Assembly: GCA_020348385.1 (NCBI GenBank)
Contig: CP070750.1
Coordinates: forward strand, 2,241,993-2,305,992
DNA length: 64,000 nucleotides
DNA from: Candidatus Aminicenantota bacterium
GTDB lineage: Bacteria; Acidobacteriota; Aminicenantia; Aminicenantales; Aminicenantaceae
Direction: 5' to 3'
This document shows positions 8,530-16,654 of this stretch, one piece after another. Made by a program: the position numbers and the translations under genes. The first letter of the stretch is position 1; every line of letters begins with the position of its first letter. The notes beneath the pieces are model-generated. The model was given only the letters and a program-made list of their open reading frames with translations. It had not been told where the DNA came from and searched no databases.

Positions 8530-10319
8530 TAGTACCAAATGCTCTTGTAATCCGAAATATTTTCACCAAAATCTTTCAGTCTTTGTAGATATCCATGAAT
8601 CGATACATCCGTATAGACATAGGTGTCAGCCAGGGCTAGCTTTTTTTCCCAAGGATGGAATTCATAAACCCGGCGACCATCAGGTTGGATGGATATGACA
8701 TCGTGATGCTGGATGGCACGAAGGTAATTCTTTCCTAGCCTTGGGACATTGAATACGATCTCATCCGTTCTAACCGTACCAGGCATGAGCCTGGCCTCTT
8801 CTTTTTGCTCTTGGAGGAGCCGAGGAATCGGAACGCGATAGTCATCGGTCTCCTCTTTGCCTTTGGTGTTGAATGTGTAATAGGGTGTTACGCCGATCAG
8901 ACGCAGCGCGTTACGCAAGACTGTAGCTTCGAATTTGCGCGAATTGAAAAAGGTGTACACCAACTGATTGTACACTTCTATTCCGTACCGTCGAAATCTT
9001 TGAACAGCTTCCATAGCGTTATGCGTTATCTCGTAAGGGTGTTCGAAGTGGGTGACGATCAGGATCTCCCTTTTGCCGGGGATATGAAAGTGATTGATAT
9101 CTTTGACAAGGGTATCGGTGATTCTTTGAGGAAGTGTGGCGAGCGTGCGTGTCCCTATCCGAATCCTCTGGATGTGATCTATACGTGAAAGCTTGTAAAG
9201 AAGACTCTCTATCCTGTCGTTGGACAAAATGAAAGGATCTCCTCCAGTGATCAGAACTTCGTTGATCTCTGGAGTCTGAGCGATCCATTGGATCGCTTTT
9301 TCCAGTTTTGGTTTTGGGAGGATGGCAGCCCGTGAGTAGACATCTTCAATTTCCCAATTTCGTTGGCAGTACACACAGATCTGGGGACAGGTCAATACAG
9401 GCTTCAGGATGACGATCTGGGGATAGCGGCGGGTGATCCCCTCTATCGGAGAGGTGTCCCGTTCCAGCATAAAGTCCATGGAGCTCTCATCATGGGCTTT
9501 GAATTCTTTTAATTTTCGGATGTATTTCAGAGTGGGTATAACCTGGGCACGGATGGCATTGTCTCTTCCTTGTCCCGGCTCATAATCCATCAAAGACAAA
9601 TAATAAGGTGTGATTCCGAGGGGAACTTTGTGTTTCTGGGCCTGTTCGACCGCCTCAGATTGTTCATCTGTTAGTTTGATCAGTTTTTTTAAGGTCTTGG
9701 CATCCTTGATAATGTGGCGCATCTGCCATCGCCAATTGCTCCATTCGAAGTCTGTGACTTTGAAGTGGCGAAGAATTCTCAACTTGTTGTTGTACCGGCG
9801 CCGCTTGGCACTATCGTCCAGTCCCGAGGGATAACGCTTGCTGAATTTTTCCACATTCCTGGCCATTCGGGAAAGATCGACCGATCGGAGTTTTGCTGCT
9901 CTTGTGCCATGAAATTTGGCAAATGCTGGGGGACTTTTAGGGTATACATCGGCTTTACCGGAGATCCCGTGAAGGAGATGGGTGAGTTCTGCAAGAAAAT
10001 CCGGAGATGGGGGAGTATTAACGGATTTCCTATCTTTGTGAATTAATTCATTTAAATAGCCAAGGAAACTGAATCCGGCAACTTTTTCACTGCGGCGTGA
10101 AATGATATTCCGGAAAACCAGAATGGCATCCCGGCTCAACATCCATGTGAGAGAAGGGAGGTCAGGATTGTCATCATAGGTGTTTATCAACATGGAATTC
10201 AACAGCTCTCTGATGTCATGGCGCTTTTTCTCGAGGGGATCTGTGGAGAGCATGATATCTTTAAGCGGAGGGATCGATTCCAGGATATTTAGAAGTCTCT
10301 TTTTGGCCTTTTTTTCCAT
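8523..10319 (-). CDS. KamA-family radical SAM aminomutase, likely glutamate 2,3-aminomutase
   Basis: A 598-residue PLP- and SAM-dependent enzyme. The radical SAM cysteines are C311, C315 and C318 (CPQICVYC), followed by the GGDPF motif. The PLP lysine is probably K530 (RLGKNYL), matching K337 of lysine 2,3-aminomutase. In that enzyme two aspartates (D293, D330) bind the lysine side-chain amine; here the aligned residues are K486 (TFNTKGKEE) and N524 (IVFNVP). From memory, glutamate 2,3-aminomutase has Lys and Asn at these two sites, so the better call is L-glutamate to beta-glutamate conversion. The first 280 residues or so are longer than in typical KamA proteins (about 400-430 aa in total) and unassigned. 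No Shine-Dalgarno is visible. An inverted repeat lies just upstream. Lysine 2,3-aminomutase is the alternative. Confidence 0.7.
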   Translation of the reverse strand: MEKKAKKRLLNILESIPPLKDIMLSTDPLEKKRHDIRELLNSMLINTYDDNPDLPSLTWMLSRDAILVFRNIISRRSEKVAGFSFLGYLNELIHKDRKSVNTPPSPDFLAELTHLLHGISGKADVYPKSPPAFAKFHGTRAAKLRSVDLSRMARNVEKFSKRYPSGLDDSAKRRRYNNKLRILRHFKVTDFEWSNWRWQMRHIIKDAKTLKKLIKLTDEQSEAVEQAQKHKVPLGITPYYLSLMDYEPGQGRDNAIRAQVIPTLKYIRKLKEFKAHDESSMDFMLERDTSPIEGITRRYPQIVILKPVLTCPQICVYCQRNWEIEDVYSRAAILPKPKLEKAIQWIAQTPEINEVLITGGDPFILSNDRIESLLYKLSRIDHIQRIRIGTRTLATLPQRITDTLVKDINHFHIPGKREILIVTHFEHPYEITHNAMEAVQRFRRYGIEVYNQLVYTFFNSRKFEATVLRNALRLIGVTPYYTFNTKGKEETDDYRVPIPRLLQEQKEEARLMPGTVRTDEIVFNVPRLGKNYLRAIQHHDVISIQPDGRRVYEFHPWEKKLALADTYVYTDVSIHGYLQRLKDFGENISDYKSIWYYY

Positions 10320-10331
10320 TGTTTAGAAGTA

Positions 10332-10387
10332 CTTAGTTCTAATTTTATCGATAGCAAATCGCCTTAGATCGATAAATGGAACTAAAG
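10332..10387. repeat. Imperfect inverted repeat upstream of the aminomutase gene
   Basis: Arms 10332-10352 and 10368-10387 pair over about 20 bp with a few mismatches (CTTAGTTC...ATCGAT against ATCGAT...GAACTAAAG) around a 15-nt loop. It sits between the pmbA stop and the aminomutase start and could be an operator, or a hairpin at the end of the pmbA transcript. Confidence 0.5.
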
Positions 10388-10468
10388 ATTTGTAAACATT
10401 ATAACATTTTTTCAAATTAAGGTGTAGGGCATACTGAAGCATCGACAGACTTGAATGCTGGGGTCAAG

Positions 10469-11815
10469 TTATTCCCCGGCTACGGTGAGCTCATGGATTT
10501 TGATCGTTGGTCCACAAATTGCGCTCCGGAATTCGAGATCGTTTCCCTTTTCCTCGATCTGATTCAGAATCATTCCGAGATTGCCGGCTATTGTGATTTC
10601 TGAGACAGGGTAAGCTATCTCTCCGTTCTCGATCCATAACCCGAAGGCGCCTCGGCTGATGTCTCCTGTTACTGGGTTAAGCCCATGCCCGATAGTCCGT
10701 AAAAGAATGAGCCCTTTTTCTGTTTTTTGAATGATATCTTCCGGTGAGATGTCCCCGGGGTGGAGATAAAAATTATTCGGACCAACACCCGCACCATCTG
10801 CATTCCCTGTGGATGGGAGGTTGAGCTTTTTGCCGGCATAGGTATTGCAGAGGAAGTTTTTCAATGTGCCTTTTTCGATAACTTTATTTTTTCGAGTCGG
10901 GACTCCTTCGGAATCATAAGGCCGTGTTCCCAGTTTCCCGGGGATTCGGCCGTCATCATACACAGTGATGTATTCATTGCCGATTTTTTTGCCCAATTTG
11001 TCAGAGAGAAAGGAAAGTTTTTGATAAACAGCGGTTCCTGAGACACACGCAAAAAGGAAACCCAGCAGCCAATTGGTCATCGTGGGTTCAAAAATGACGG
11101 GAACGACTTGTGTCTTAACTTTCCGTGGATTGAGTTGTCGGATAGTTCTTTCCACTGCTTTTTTTGCGACTTTTTCAGGGGGATCAAGTGTTCGAAAGTG
11201 CCTCTCGGTAGAAGACCAGTAATCTTCGACTTTGCTATCCGTTTCGCCAGCCTGGATCCCCACGCTCAGGCTGCAGAATGTCTCCTTGTAATCATGGATG
11301 AATCCATGAGAATTTGCCAAGACAGAATGAATCTCTTTGGTTTCAAAACTGGCTCCGTGCGAGTTGGATATTCTCCGATCGGAGAGCGCGATCTTTTCCG
11401 TTTCCAAAGCTAAAGCTATCTTTTTATCGGGGGTAAGTTCAGAGATCACATGATCATAAATGTTGAGTTCAGGAATGTCTATAGCGTCTGGTTTAGGCAT
11501 CGGGAGACCAGCAAATTCGTCTGGATTTGCTAGTTCTGCCCGCCAGATGGCGTTTTTCACCAACTGCTTCAGGGTGTCTGTATTCAGGTCCGAGGAGGTG
11601 GCATAGGCAGTTTTGTTATCTTTGATGATCTTCAGGCCCAAGTATCTAGAGCCCGCTTCCACTAGACTTTCAATTTTTCCCAGCCGAACATCCACACTGA
11701 ATTCCAATCCATCCAAAATGGAGACCTCGATTTCATCGGTTCCCTGAGACCGGCCGAAGGAAACCAGACTTTCTGCCAATGCCATCAACTCATGAGACTT
11801 TTCTTGACCGTTCAC
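10469..11815 (-). CDS. pmbA: PmbA/TldE subunit of the TldD-PmbA metalloprotease
   Basis: A 448-residue protein of the TldD/PmbA family without the HExxxH metal motif, which identifies it as the PmbA (TldE) partner. TldD-TldE is a heteromeric cytoplasmic zinc protease that degrades unfolded peptides in E. coli. The start is a GTG overlapping the tldD stop (GTGA), with GGGAGGA upstream, so translation is coupled to tldD. C-terminal glycine-rich blocks (DISRGAFGLWIENGE, AGNLGMILNQI) are typical of the family. Confidence 0.9.
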   Translation of the reverse strand: MNGQEKSHELMALAESLVSFGRSQGTDEIEVSILDGLEFSVDVRLGKIESLVEAGSRYLGLKIIKDNKTAYATSSDLNTDTLKQLVKNAIWRAELANPDEFAGLPMPKPDAIDIPELNIYDHVISELTPDKKIALALETEKIALSDRRISNSHGASFETKEIHSVLANSHGFIHDYKETFCSLSVGIQAGETDSKVEDYWSSTERHFRTLDPPEKVAKKAVERTIRQLNPRKVKTQVVPVIFEPTMTNWLLGFLFACVSGTAVYQKLSFLSDKLGKKIGNEYITVYDDGRIPGKLGTRPYDSEGVPTRKNKVIEKGTLKNFLCNTYAGKKLNLPSTGNADGAGVGPNNFYLHPGDISPEDIIQKTEKGLILLRTIGHGLNPVTGDISRGAFGLWIENGEIAYPVSEITIAGNLGMILNQIEEKGNDLEFRSAICGPTIKIHELTVAGE

Positions 11816-13242
11816 TTGAATCCTCCCACGGTCATCTTTGCCACTTTGAGTGTGGGGCAGCCGTCCGTGACAGGCACGGCTTGGCCTTCCTTTCCGCAGG
11901 TTCCTGTCTGCAATCCGAATGTAAGGTCTGAGCCAACTTTGTCGATTTTCTGGAGGATATCGATGTTGGTGCCTATCAGGGTCGCTTGTTTTACCGGAGC
12001 CGTTAGTTTTCCGTTTTCAATGAGGAAACCAGAACTGACTGAAAAGGTGAATTTTCCGGAATCTTCTACCTGACCTCCCTGGAATTTGTCCGCATAGAAG
12101 CCTTTTTTCACAGATATGATGATCTCATCGGGATCGTATTCTCCTTGATCGATGTAGGTGTTGCTCATTCTTGGAATGGGTATGCATGTGTAGTCCTGTC
12201 TCCGACCATGCCCGGTTAATGGCTTATTCATGAATTTCCCAGACAGTCTATCTTGGAGAAGCCCCACAAGCTTTCCTCTCTCAATCAATGGTGTTTTTTT
12301 CGGTATAGTCCCTTCGTCATCGATATTGTAGGAGCCGCGAAAAAACGAAATAGTTGGATCGTCATAGATGAAGATCTGCTCGCTTCCCACTCGTTGCCCC
12401 ATTTTATTCCAAAAAATGGATGTTTTTTTTCTGTTGAAATCAGCCTCGAGCAGATGCCCCACCGCTTCATGGATCAAGACACCACTGTGTCCAGGAGATA
12501 ATACAACCGGCATTTCCCCAGCAGGGGGCTGGACTGCTTCCAAAAGACTGATGGCTTCTCGAGCGGCTTCTTCACCCATTTTTTCCGGTGTTAATTCCTT
12601 AGAAAAATACTCCATTCCGACTCTGCCTCCTCCTCCCGAAAAACCTGCCTCTCTTTTATTCGCCTTTTCCGCGATGCATAAACATGTCAATTTAACAAGG
12701 GGTTGCACATCGGATAGGTTCTGTCCTTCGGAGTTCACAACGGTTATATAGCGGGTTTGGTCGATGAAAGATACTTTCACTTTTTTGACTTTGCGGTCGC
12801 ATGTGAGGGCAGATTGATAGGCCGCTTTGACCAAGGCAATTTTATTTTCCAACGATTCATCCTGCGCGGATTGATGGATCGGATAATAATTAGGAATAAC
12901 AGGAGTGGATTGGAAAGGGGGAGAGTTTTGAGAAGGAGAGCCTTCTGCGATGGACGACGCTGTGAGGGCAGCTCTGGTTATTTTCTCCAATGATAGGTCA
13001 TTTGTATAACCATATCCTGTTTGATCTCCGTGTATTACCCGAAAACCTGCTCCGAGCATGATATTTTCGGATGTTTCCTTTATGATATCCTCCTCCATGT
13101 TTATAGAGGAATACACACGGTACTCAAGAAAGATTTCGGCAAAGTTGCCCCCATGGGCAAGAGCGGTGTTCAATAATTTTTGCAGGTCACCCCGGCTCAA
13201 AGAAAAATGGTCTACAAAATTTAACAAATCGCGTTTATTCAT
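11812..13242 (-). CDS. tldD: TldD metalloprotease catalytic subunit
   Basis: A 476-residue protein with the catalytic metal-binding motif HEAVGH (HExxxH) in LIHEAVGHLLEAD, and the family C-terminal block SGFLIENGKLTAPV. It forms the active protease with PmbA, encoded immediately downstream with a 4-bp overlap. The pair degrades peptides or processes modified peptides in known bacteria; no RiPP precursor gene is visible next to it. The start ATG has only a weak ribosome site. An oxidoreductase gene ends 27 bp upstream in the same direction, so the three may form one transcript. Confidence 0.92.
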   Translation of the reverse strand: MNKRDLLNFVDHFSLSRGDLQKLLNTALAHGGNFAEIFLEYRVYSSINMEEDIIKETSENIMLGAGFRVIHGDQTGYGYTNDLSLEKITRAALTASSIAEGSPSQNSPPFQSTPVIPNYYPIHQSAQDESLENKIALVKAAYQSALTCDRKVKKVKVSFIDQTRYITVVNSEGQNLSDVQPLVKLTCLCIAEKANKREAGFSGGGGRVGMEYFSKELTPEKMGEEAAREAISLLEAVQPPAGEMPVVLSPGHSGVLIHEAVGHLLEADFNRKKTSIFWNKMGQRVGSEQIFIYDDPTISFFRGSYNIDDEGTIPKKTPLIERGKLVGLLQDRLSGKFMNKPLTGHGRRQDYTCIPIPRMSNTYIDQGEYDPDEIIISVKKGFYADKFQGGQVEDSGKFTFSVSSGFLIENGKLTAPVKQATLIGTNIDILQKIDKVGSDLTFGLQTGTCGKEGQAVPVTDGCPTLKVAKMTVGGFK

Positions 13243-13269
13243 GTAGCTCGGATTAAGTTTTTAAAAATT

Positions 13270-14433
13270 CTAGATAACACCAGCAACAGCCAACAGGCGG
13301 ATATCCTTGACTGACATGCCCTTGATTCCTAAGCTCTCAGCCGTTCTGCCTTCCGCCCAGAAATCCTTGCCTCTCATAATCGAAGCGATATGGATCAAGG
13401 AGTTGATCGTCGGTGTTTTGACCTTGAGCATCTCGCCGATTGATGCCAGGGGCACGAGGCTCATCGGGACATCTTCATCGATGTAGCGATGGTGGAGTCG
13501 ATCGGGAGCTGCGAGACCGAGATATCCGGGATTATCATGAATGGCTTCATAAAGGTTCTCGCCTGATGCGCTATAAGCTGTATAAAGCCAGTCACGAGCG
13601 CTGGTGGCTTTAAATCCGAGAGCCGCTGCAATATTCATCCTCTCTTGATCCAGTAGCTCCAAAACTTTGGATACCGAAAGACTAGCTCCTTGGATATAGT
13701 ATTCAAAGTCACCATGGGTTTCCTCGATCCATCCGGCATTCAATATTGTAAGGGCGGGATGAAAAATCGCGCCTATGTTATCGAAGCTTGTTTTGAAAAT
13801 ATTATCTCCGGGAACGAATTGTGGATAAACCCTGTTGATGACCTTCACTACGCCGGGAATCCAATAGGCCGGGAGTGTTGCCAAAGGAACAGAATGTTTG
13901 ATAGAAAATATTCGGGCATGGCCAGGCCCGATAGACCGGGAAGCATAAATAAAAGTCTGGGCTTCGGCAATGAAGGGGAATTCTTTGACCTCTGATTTTT
14001 TCAAAGTGTGGTAAAACTCGAGAGCTCCTCCGGTTCGACCTGGATTAAGAATAACAATGTGATTTTCCTTGATATAGGGGCTGCAGGTTTTGGCCATGAA
14101 CCGGTGTCCGTTCGCTGGAACAACCACCATCAGAACATCTGCATCGCTGATGCATTCTTGAATGTTATTGGACGCCAGCGCAACCTGGCCGAAACCTTCG
14201 ACTTGTCCTTCCACCCTAATTCCTTTTCTGTGAATAACGATGCGGAGTTTTCTCCGGCCTCTATTATACAGATTGACATGGTATCCCATAATGGCGAGAT
14301 GACCGGCCATGGCCATACCCCCATGCCCTGCCCCAAGCACACAAAATTTCACGTCTTTTGGATCTCTGTTTAGTAATTCCTTTATGATATTTTTTCTATG
14401 CGTTTCGATCTGTTTGGATGTTTTTTTTATCAT
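13270..14433 (-). CDS. NAD/NADP octopine-nopaline dehydrogenase family protein
   Basis: A protein of about 387 residues with an N-terminal Rossmann fold (VLGAGHGGMAMAGHLA), then the segments VVVPANGHR and NPGRTGGALEF that are typical of the octopine/nopaline dehydrogenase family, and an all-helical C-terminal domain. Family members reduce imines formed between an amino acid and a 2-oxo acid, or act on related 2-hydroxy/2-oxo acids; the substrate here is unknown. ATG at 14433 is chosen over GTG at 14439, neither with a strong ribosome site. Proximity to amino-acid isomerases and TldD/PmbA fits a role in amino-acid chemistry, as inference only. Confidence 0.78.
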   Translation of the reverse strand: MIKKTSKQIETHRKNIIKELLNRDPKDVKFCVLGAGHGGMAMAGHLAIMGYHVNLYNRGRRKLRIVIHRKGIRVEGQVEGFGQVALASNNIQECISDADVLMVVVPANGHRFMAKTCSPYIKENHIVILNPGRTGGALEFYHTLKKSEVKEFPFIAEAQTFIYASRSIGPGHARIFSIKHSVPLATLPAYWIPGVVKVINRVYPQFVPGDNIFKTSFDNIGAIFHPALTILNAGWIEETHGDFEYYIQGASLSVSKVLELLDQERMNIAAALGFKATSARDWLYTAYSASGENLYEAIHDNPGYLGLAAPDRLHHRYIDEDVPMSLVPLASIGEMLKVKTPTINSLIHIASIMRGKDFWAEGRTAESLGIKGMSVKDIRLLAVAGVI

Positions 14434-14522
14434 GCTCACGATTGAAACTTAGGAATTTTTTCGGAAGTAACCTTATTTTAAGAAAAACCTTTGATAAACG
14501 CAATAACAAGATAGGACTTGAT

Positions 14523-15545
14523 CTAGCCTTTTGTGTCCCGTTTTTTCTGGGAAAGGAATAGGGTGAGGAAGAGGATGCTGCCCATTCCCAAAGCGTATTC
14601 GAACAAATTGGTTATGAGGTGAATACCGCTGGAAAGGATGGCTATCCGCTTTTCAAAATCCATCAGCATAAGGGTTAAGGCCCATGCAGATTCCCATGTT
14701 CCGAATCCTCCGATCCCCTTGATTGGGAGGGCAGAGGTCAGTTCTGCACCTGTTATGCCCAAGATCGTTTTGGAAAAGCTCAGGCTCTCAAGAGAAAATC
14801 CGTGACTGCGCAAAAGGGCATAAAGGAGAAAATACAGAGCGCTGTATTTGGCTAAGCGAATTCCCAACGAGAGGGCAAACAGAGGCAAGCCGATCCTTCT
14901 CTCTTTTATTTTGTTAAGTTCATCTATGGTCAATTGCCATTTATGGACGCTGACTCCAGCCCATGTTTTTTTTTCTTGTTTGATAACAGACAAAAACTTC
15001 TGATAGACCTTTAGAGCTATCCCAGCGATTTTTTCCACCTTCCAGAAAACGAAAAAGACCAAAAGGAAAAAAGCACAGGAAATGGCCAGAAGAATCCCGT
15101 TGGAGATAGATGTTTTTCCCAAGCCTACCGCGACTATGGCAAACGCCAAAAACGGACTCAGCGTGAGAAAGTCCAGAATGAAAGCAACCACAAAGCTTGA
15201 AGAGGCAGATTCAAAGGAATATTTTAAATTCTTGTTGAGCACATAAACATAAGAAAGGGAGCCGACTCGCGCTGGAAAAAGGTCTACGAAGAGGTTGCGG
15301 ATGAACGTGACCAAAAAAACATCCCTCCAGCTGGAAGGGCGGGGGAGAAGTAACCATTTGTAACGCCATGCTCGAAGCGTGGCACCTATCAGAGCAATAA
15401 TCATAAATGCCAGGAGTCCGGGTACATAGATGCGGGAAAAGGTTTGCACGAAATCTTTGAACTCGATTTTTGTGAGAAGAAACCAGATGAGGGTAACGGT
15501 GATGACAATCGAGATCAGGAGAGAAAGGGCTCTCTTTTTATCCAT
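14523..15545 (-). CDS. UPF0104 / lysylphosphatidylglycerol synthase-like membrane protein
   Basis: A 340-residue integral membrane protein with about eight hydrophobic segments. It matches the transmembrane domain of the LPG synthase/AglD family (UPF0104): motifs LRAWRYKWLL, FPARVGSLSYVYVL and GGFGTWESAW. The cytoplasmic aminoacyl-transferase domain of MprF is absent, so it is likely a flippase-like or lipid-glycan membrane protein rather than a synthase. Directly upstream of its ATG lies a tandem G-rich repeat on its sense strand, an unusual 5' leader. Confidence 0.82.
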   Translation of the reverse strand: MDKKRALSLLISIVITVTLIWFLLTKIEFKDFVQTFSRIYVPGLLAFMIIALIGATLRAWRYKWLLLPRPSSWRDVFLVTFIRNLFVDLFPARVGSLSYVYVLNKNLKYSFESASSSFVVAFILDFLTLSPFLAFAIVAVGLGKTSISNGILLAISCAFFLLVFFVFWKVEKIAGIALKVYQKFLSVIKQEKKTWAGVSVHKWQLTIDELNKIKERRIGLPLFALSLGIRLAKYSALYFLLYALLRSHGFSLESLSFSKTILGITGAELTSALPIKGIGGFGTWESAWALTLMLMDFEKRIAILSSGIHLITNLFEYALGMGSILFLTLFLSQKKRDTKG

Positions 15546-15552
15546 GGCCTAT

Positions 15553-15620
15553 CCACCCCTCCCTGCCAACCCACCCCACTCTTGCCAACCCACCCCTCCC
15601 TGCCAACCCACCCCACCCTG
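15553..15620 (-). repeat. G-rich dispersed intergenic element, copy 2 (tandem triplet)
   Basis: The plus strand has three copies of TGCCAACCCACCCC, starting at 15564, 15583 and 15601 (unit length 18-19 bp). The minus strand is therefore strongly G-rich, with runs of three to four G separated by one to six bases, a classic G-quadruplex-capable pattern. It abuts the start codon of the UPF0104 gene. Confidence 0.8.
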
Positions 15621-15777
15621 CTTTAAAGGAGAGTTTGGAAGTGTTTGTGTTGTCATTTTAGGCTCTATCAGGATATTATCTTGATATTTCTGCAAATGAC
15701 AACAAAAACATATTCAATGGCAACATTCTTAAGAGATTCTTTTTATTTGATTTTTCGCTTTTTTCAGCGAGACCAAT

Positions 15778-15806
15778 TTGACTGAGCGGGGGGAAAAAAC
15801 TATAAT
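15778..15806 (+). promoter_or_regulatory. nadC promoter giving a leaderless mRNA
   Basis: TTGACT (15778-15783), 17-nt spacer, perfect TATAAT (15801-15806). The ATG of nadC starts at 15815, eight nt after the -10 box, which is where transcription should begin. No Shine-Dalgarno precedes the ATG. Confidence 0.65.
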
Positions 15807-15814
15807 TTTTTCTG

Positions 15815-16648
15815 ATGTGGCGGAAAAACATTGATGCCCTGATCGAAGCGGCCCTTAAGGAAGACATGCCTGCAGGAGATATAACCTCAGAGAACATTAT
15901 CCCTTCCGATTCAATCTCTCGAGCCTTTATTGTAGCGAAAGAAGAAGGAGTACTCGCTGGTATCTATGTGGCTGAGAGAGTCATGAAAAAAATCGACCGG
16001 ACTGTTTTTTTTGGGATCCAAAAAAAGGATGGCGAAAAATTGAAAAGGGGGGATAAAATTGCCGCCCTTGAGGGCCCTTCAGTTTCCTTGCTCAAGGGGG
16101 AAAGGACAGCCCTGAATTTTCTCCAGAGAATGTCTGGGATTGCAACCATCACCCATAAGTTTGTGCAGGTCCTGGAAGGGAAAAAAACCCAGGTTTTGGA
16201 TACTCGCAAAACAACCCCAGGGCTTCGAAACCTGGAAAAATATGCCGTCAGAATGGGCGGAGGAATGAATCACCGGTCCAGTCTATCCGATATGGTCATG
16301 ATAAAGGACAATCACATCAAAATAGTCGGGAGTATTTCAGAGGCTGTGTGCGCAGCCAAAAAAAAGACCAAACCCGGGATCAAGATCGAAGTCGAAACGA
16401 CCGATAGGGAAGAGGCTGAGGAAGCGTTGAACAGCGGTGCGGATATCGTCATGCTCGATAATATGCCCTTGAGCGGCATGCGAGAAGTTATGAAGATGCT
16501 TGGCGGTAAAGTTCTTGTGGAAGTTTCTGGCAATATCCGTTTGTCCAATGCTTCGAAGATTGCGGATCTTGGAGTCGATTTTATATCTGTCGGAGCCTTG
16601 ACACATTCCTATAAATCGTTGGATATCAGTATGGAGTTTATTGACTAA
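15815..16648 (+). CDS. nadC: Nicotinate-nucleotide pyrophosphorylase (carboxylating)
   Basis: A 277-residue quinolinate phosphoribosyltransferase, which makes nicotinate mononucleotide from quinolinate and PRPP in de novo NAD synthesis. Signature segments are present: RTALNFLQRMSGIAT, DTRKTTPGLR (PRPP/quinolinate binding), GGGMNHRSSLSD and MIKDNH, plus the C-terminal beta-strand ISVGALTHS. Length is normal. nadB follows after 6 bp, so the two form an operon. nadA (quinolinate synthase) is not in the window. Confidence 0.96.
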   Translation: MWRKNIDALIEAALKEDMPAGDITSENIIPSDSISRAFIVAKEEGVLAGIYVAERVMKKIDRTVFFGIQKKDGEKLKRGDKIAALEGPSVSLLKGERTALNFLQRMSGIATITHKFVQVLEGKKTQVLDTRKTTPGLRNLEKYAVRMGGGMNHRSSLSDMVMIKDNHIKIVGSISEAVCAAKKKTKPGIKIEVETTDREEAEEALNSGADIVMLDNMPLSGMREVMKMLGGKVLVEVSGNIRLSNASKIADLGVDFISVGALTHSYKSLDISMEFID

Positions 16649-16654
16649 GGGAAA

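Noticed and set aside
15430..15684. Proline/cysteine-rich open frames over the G-rich repeat
   Set aside because: They arise from reading the CCCACCCC repeat and lie antisense to the UPF0104 gene; no ribosome site.
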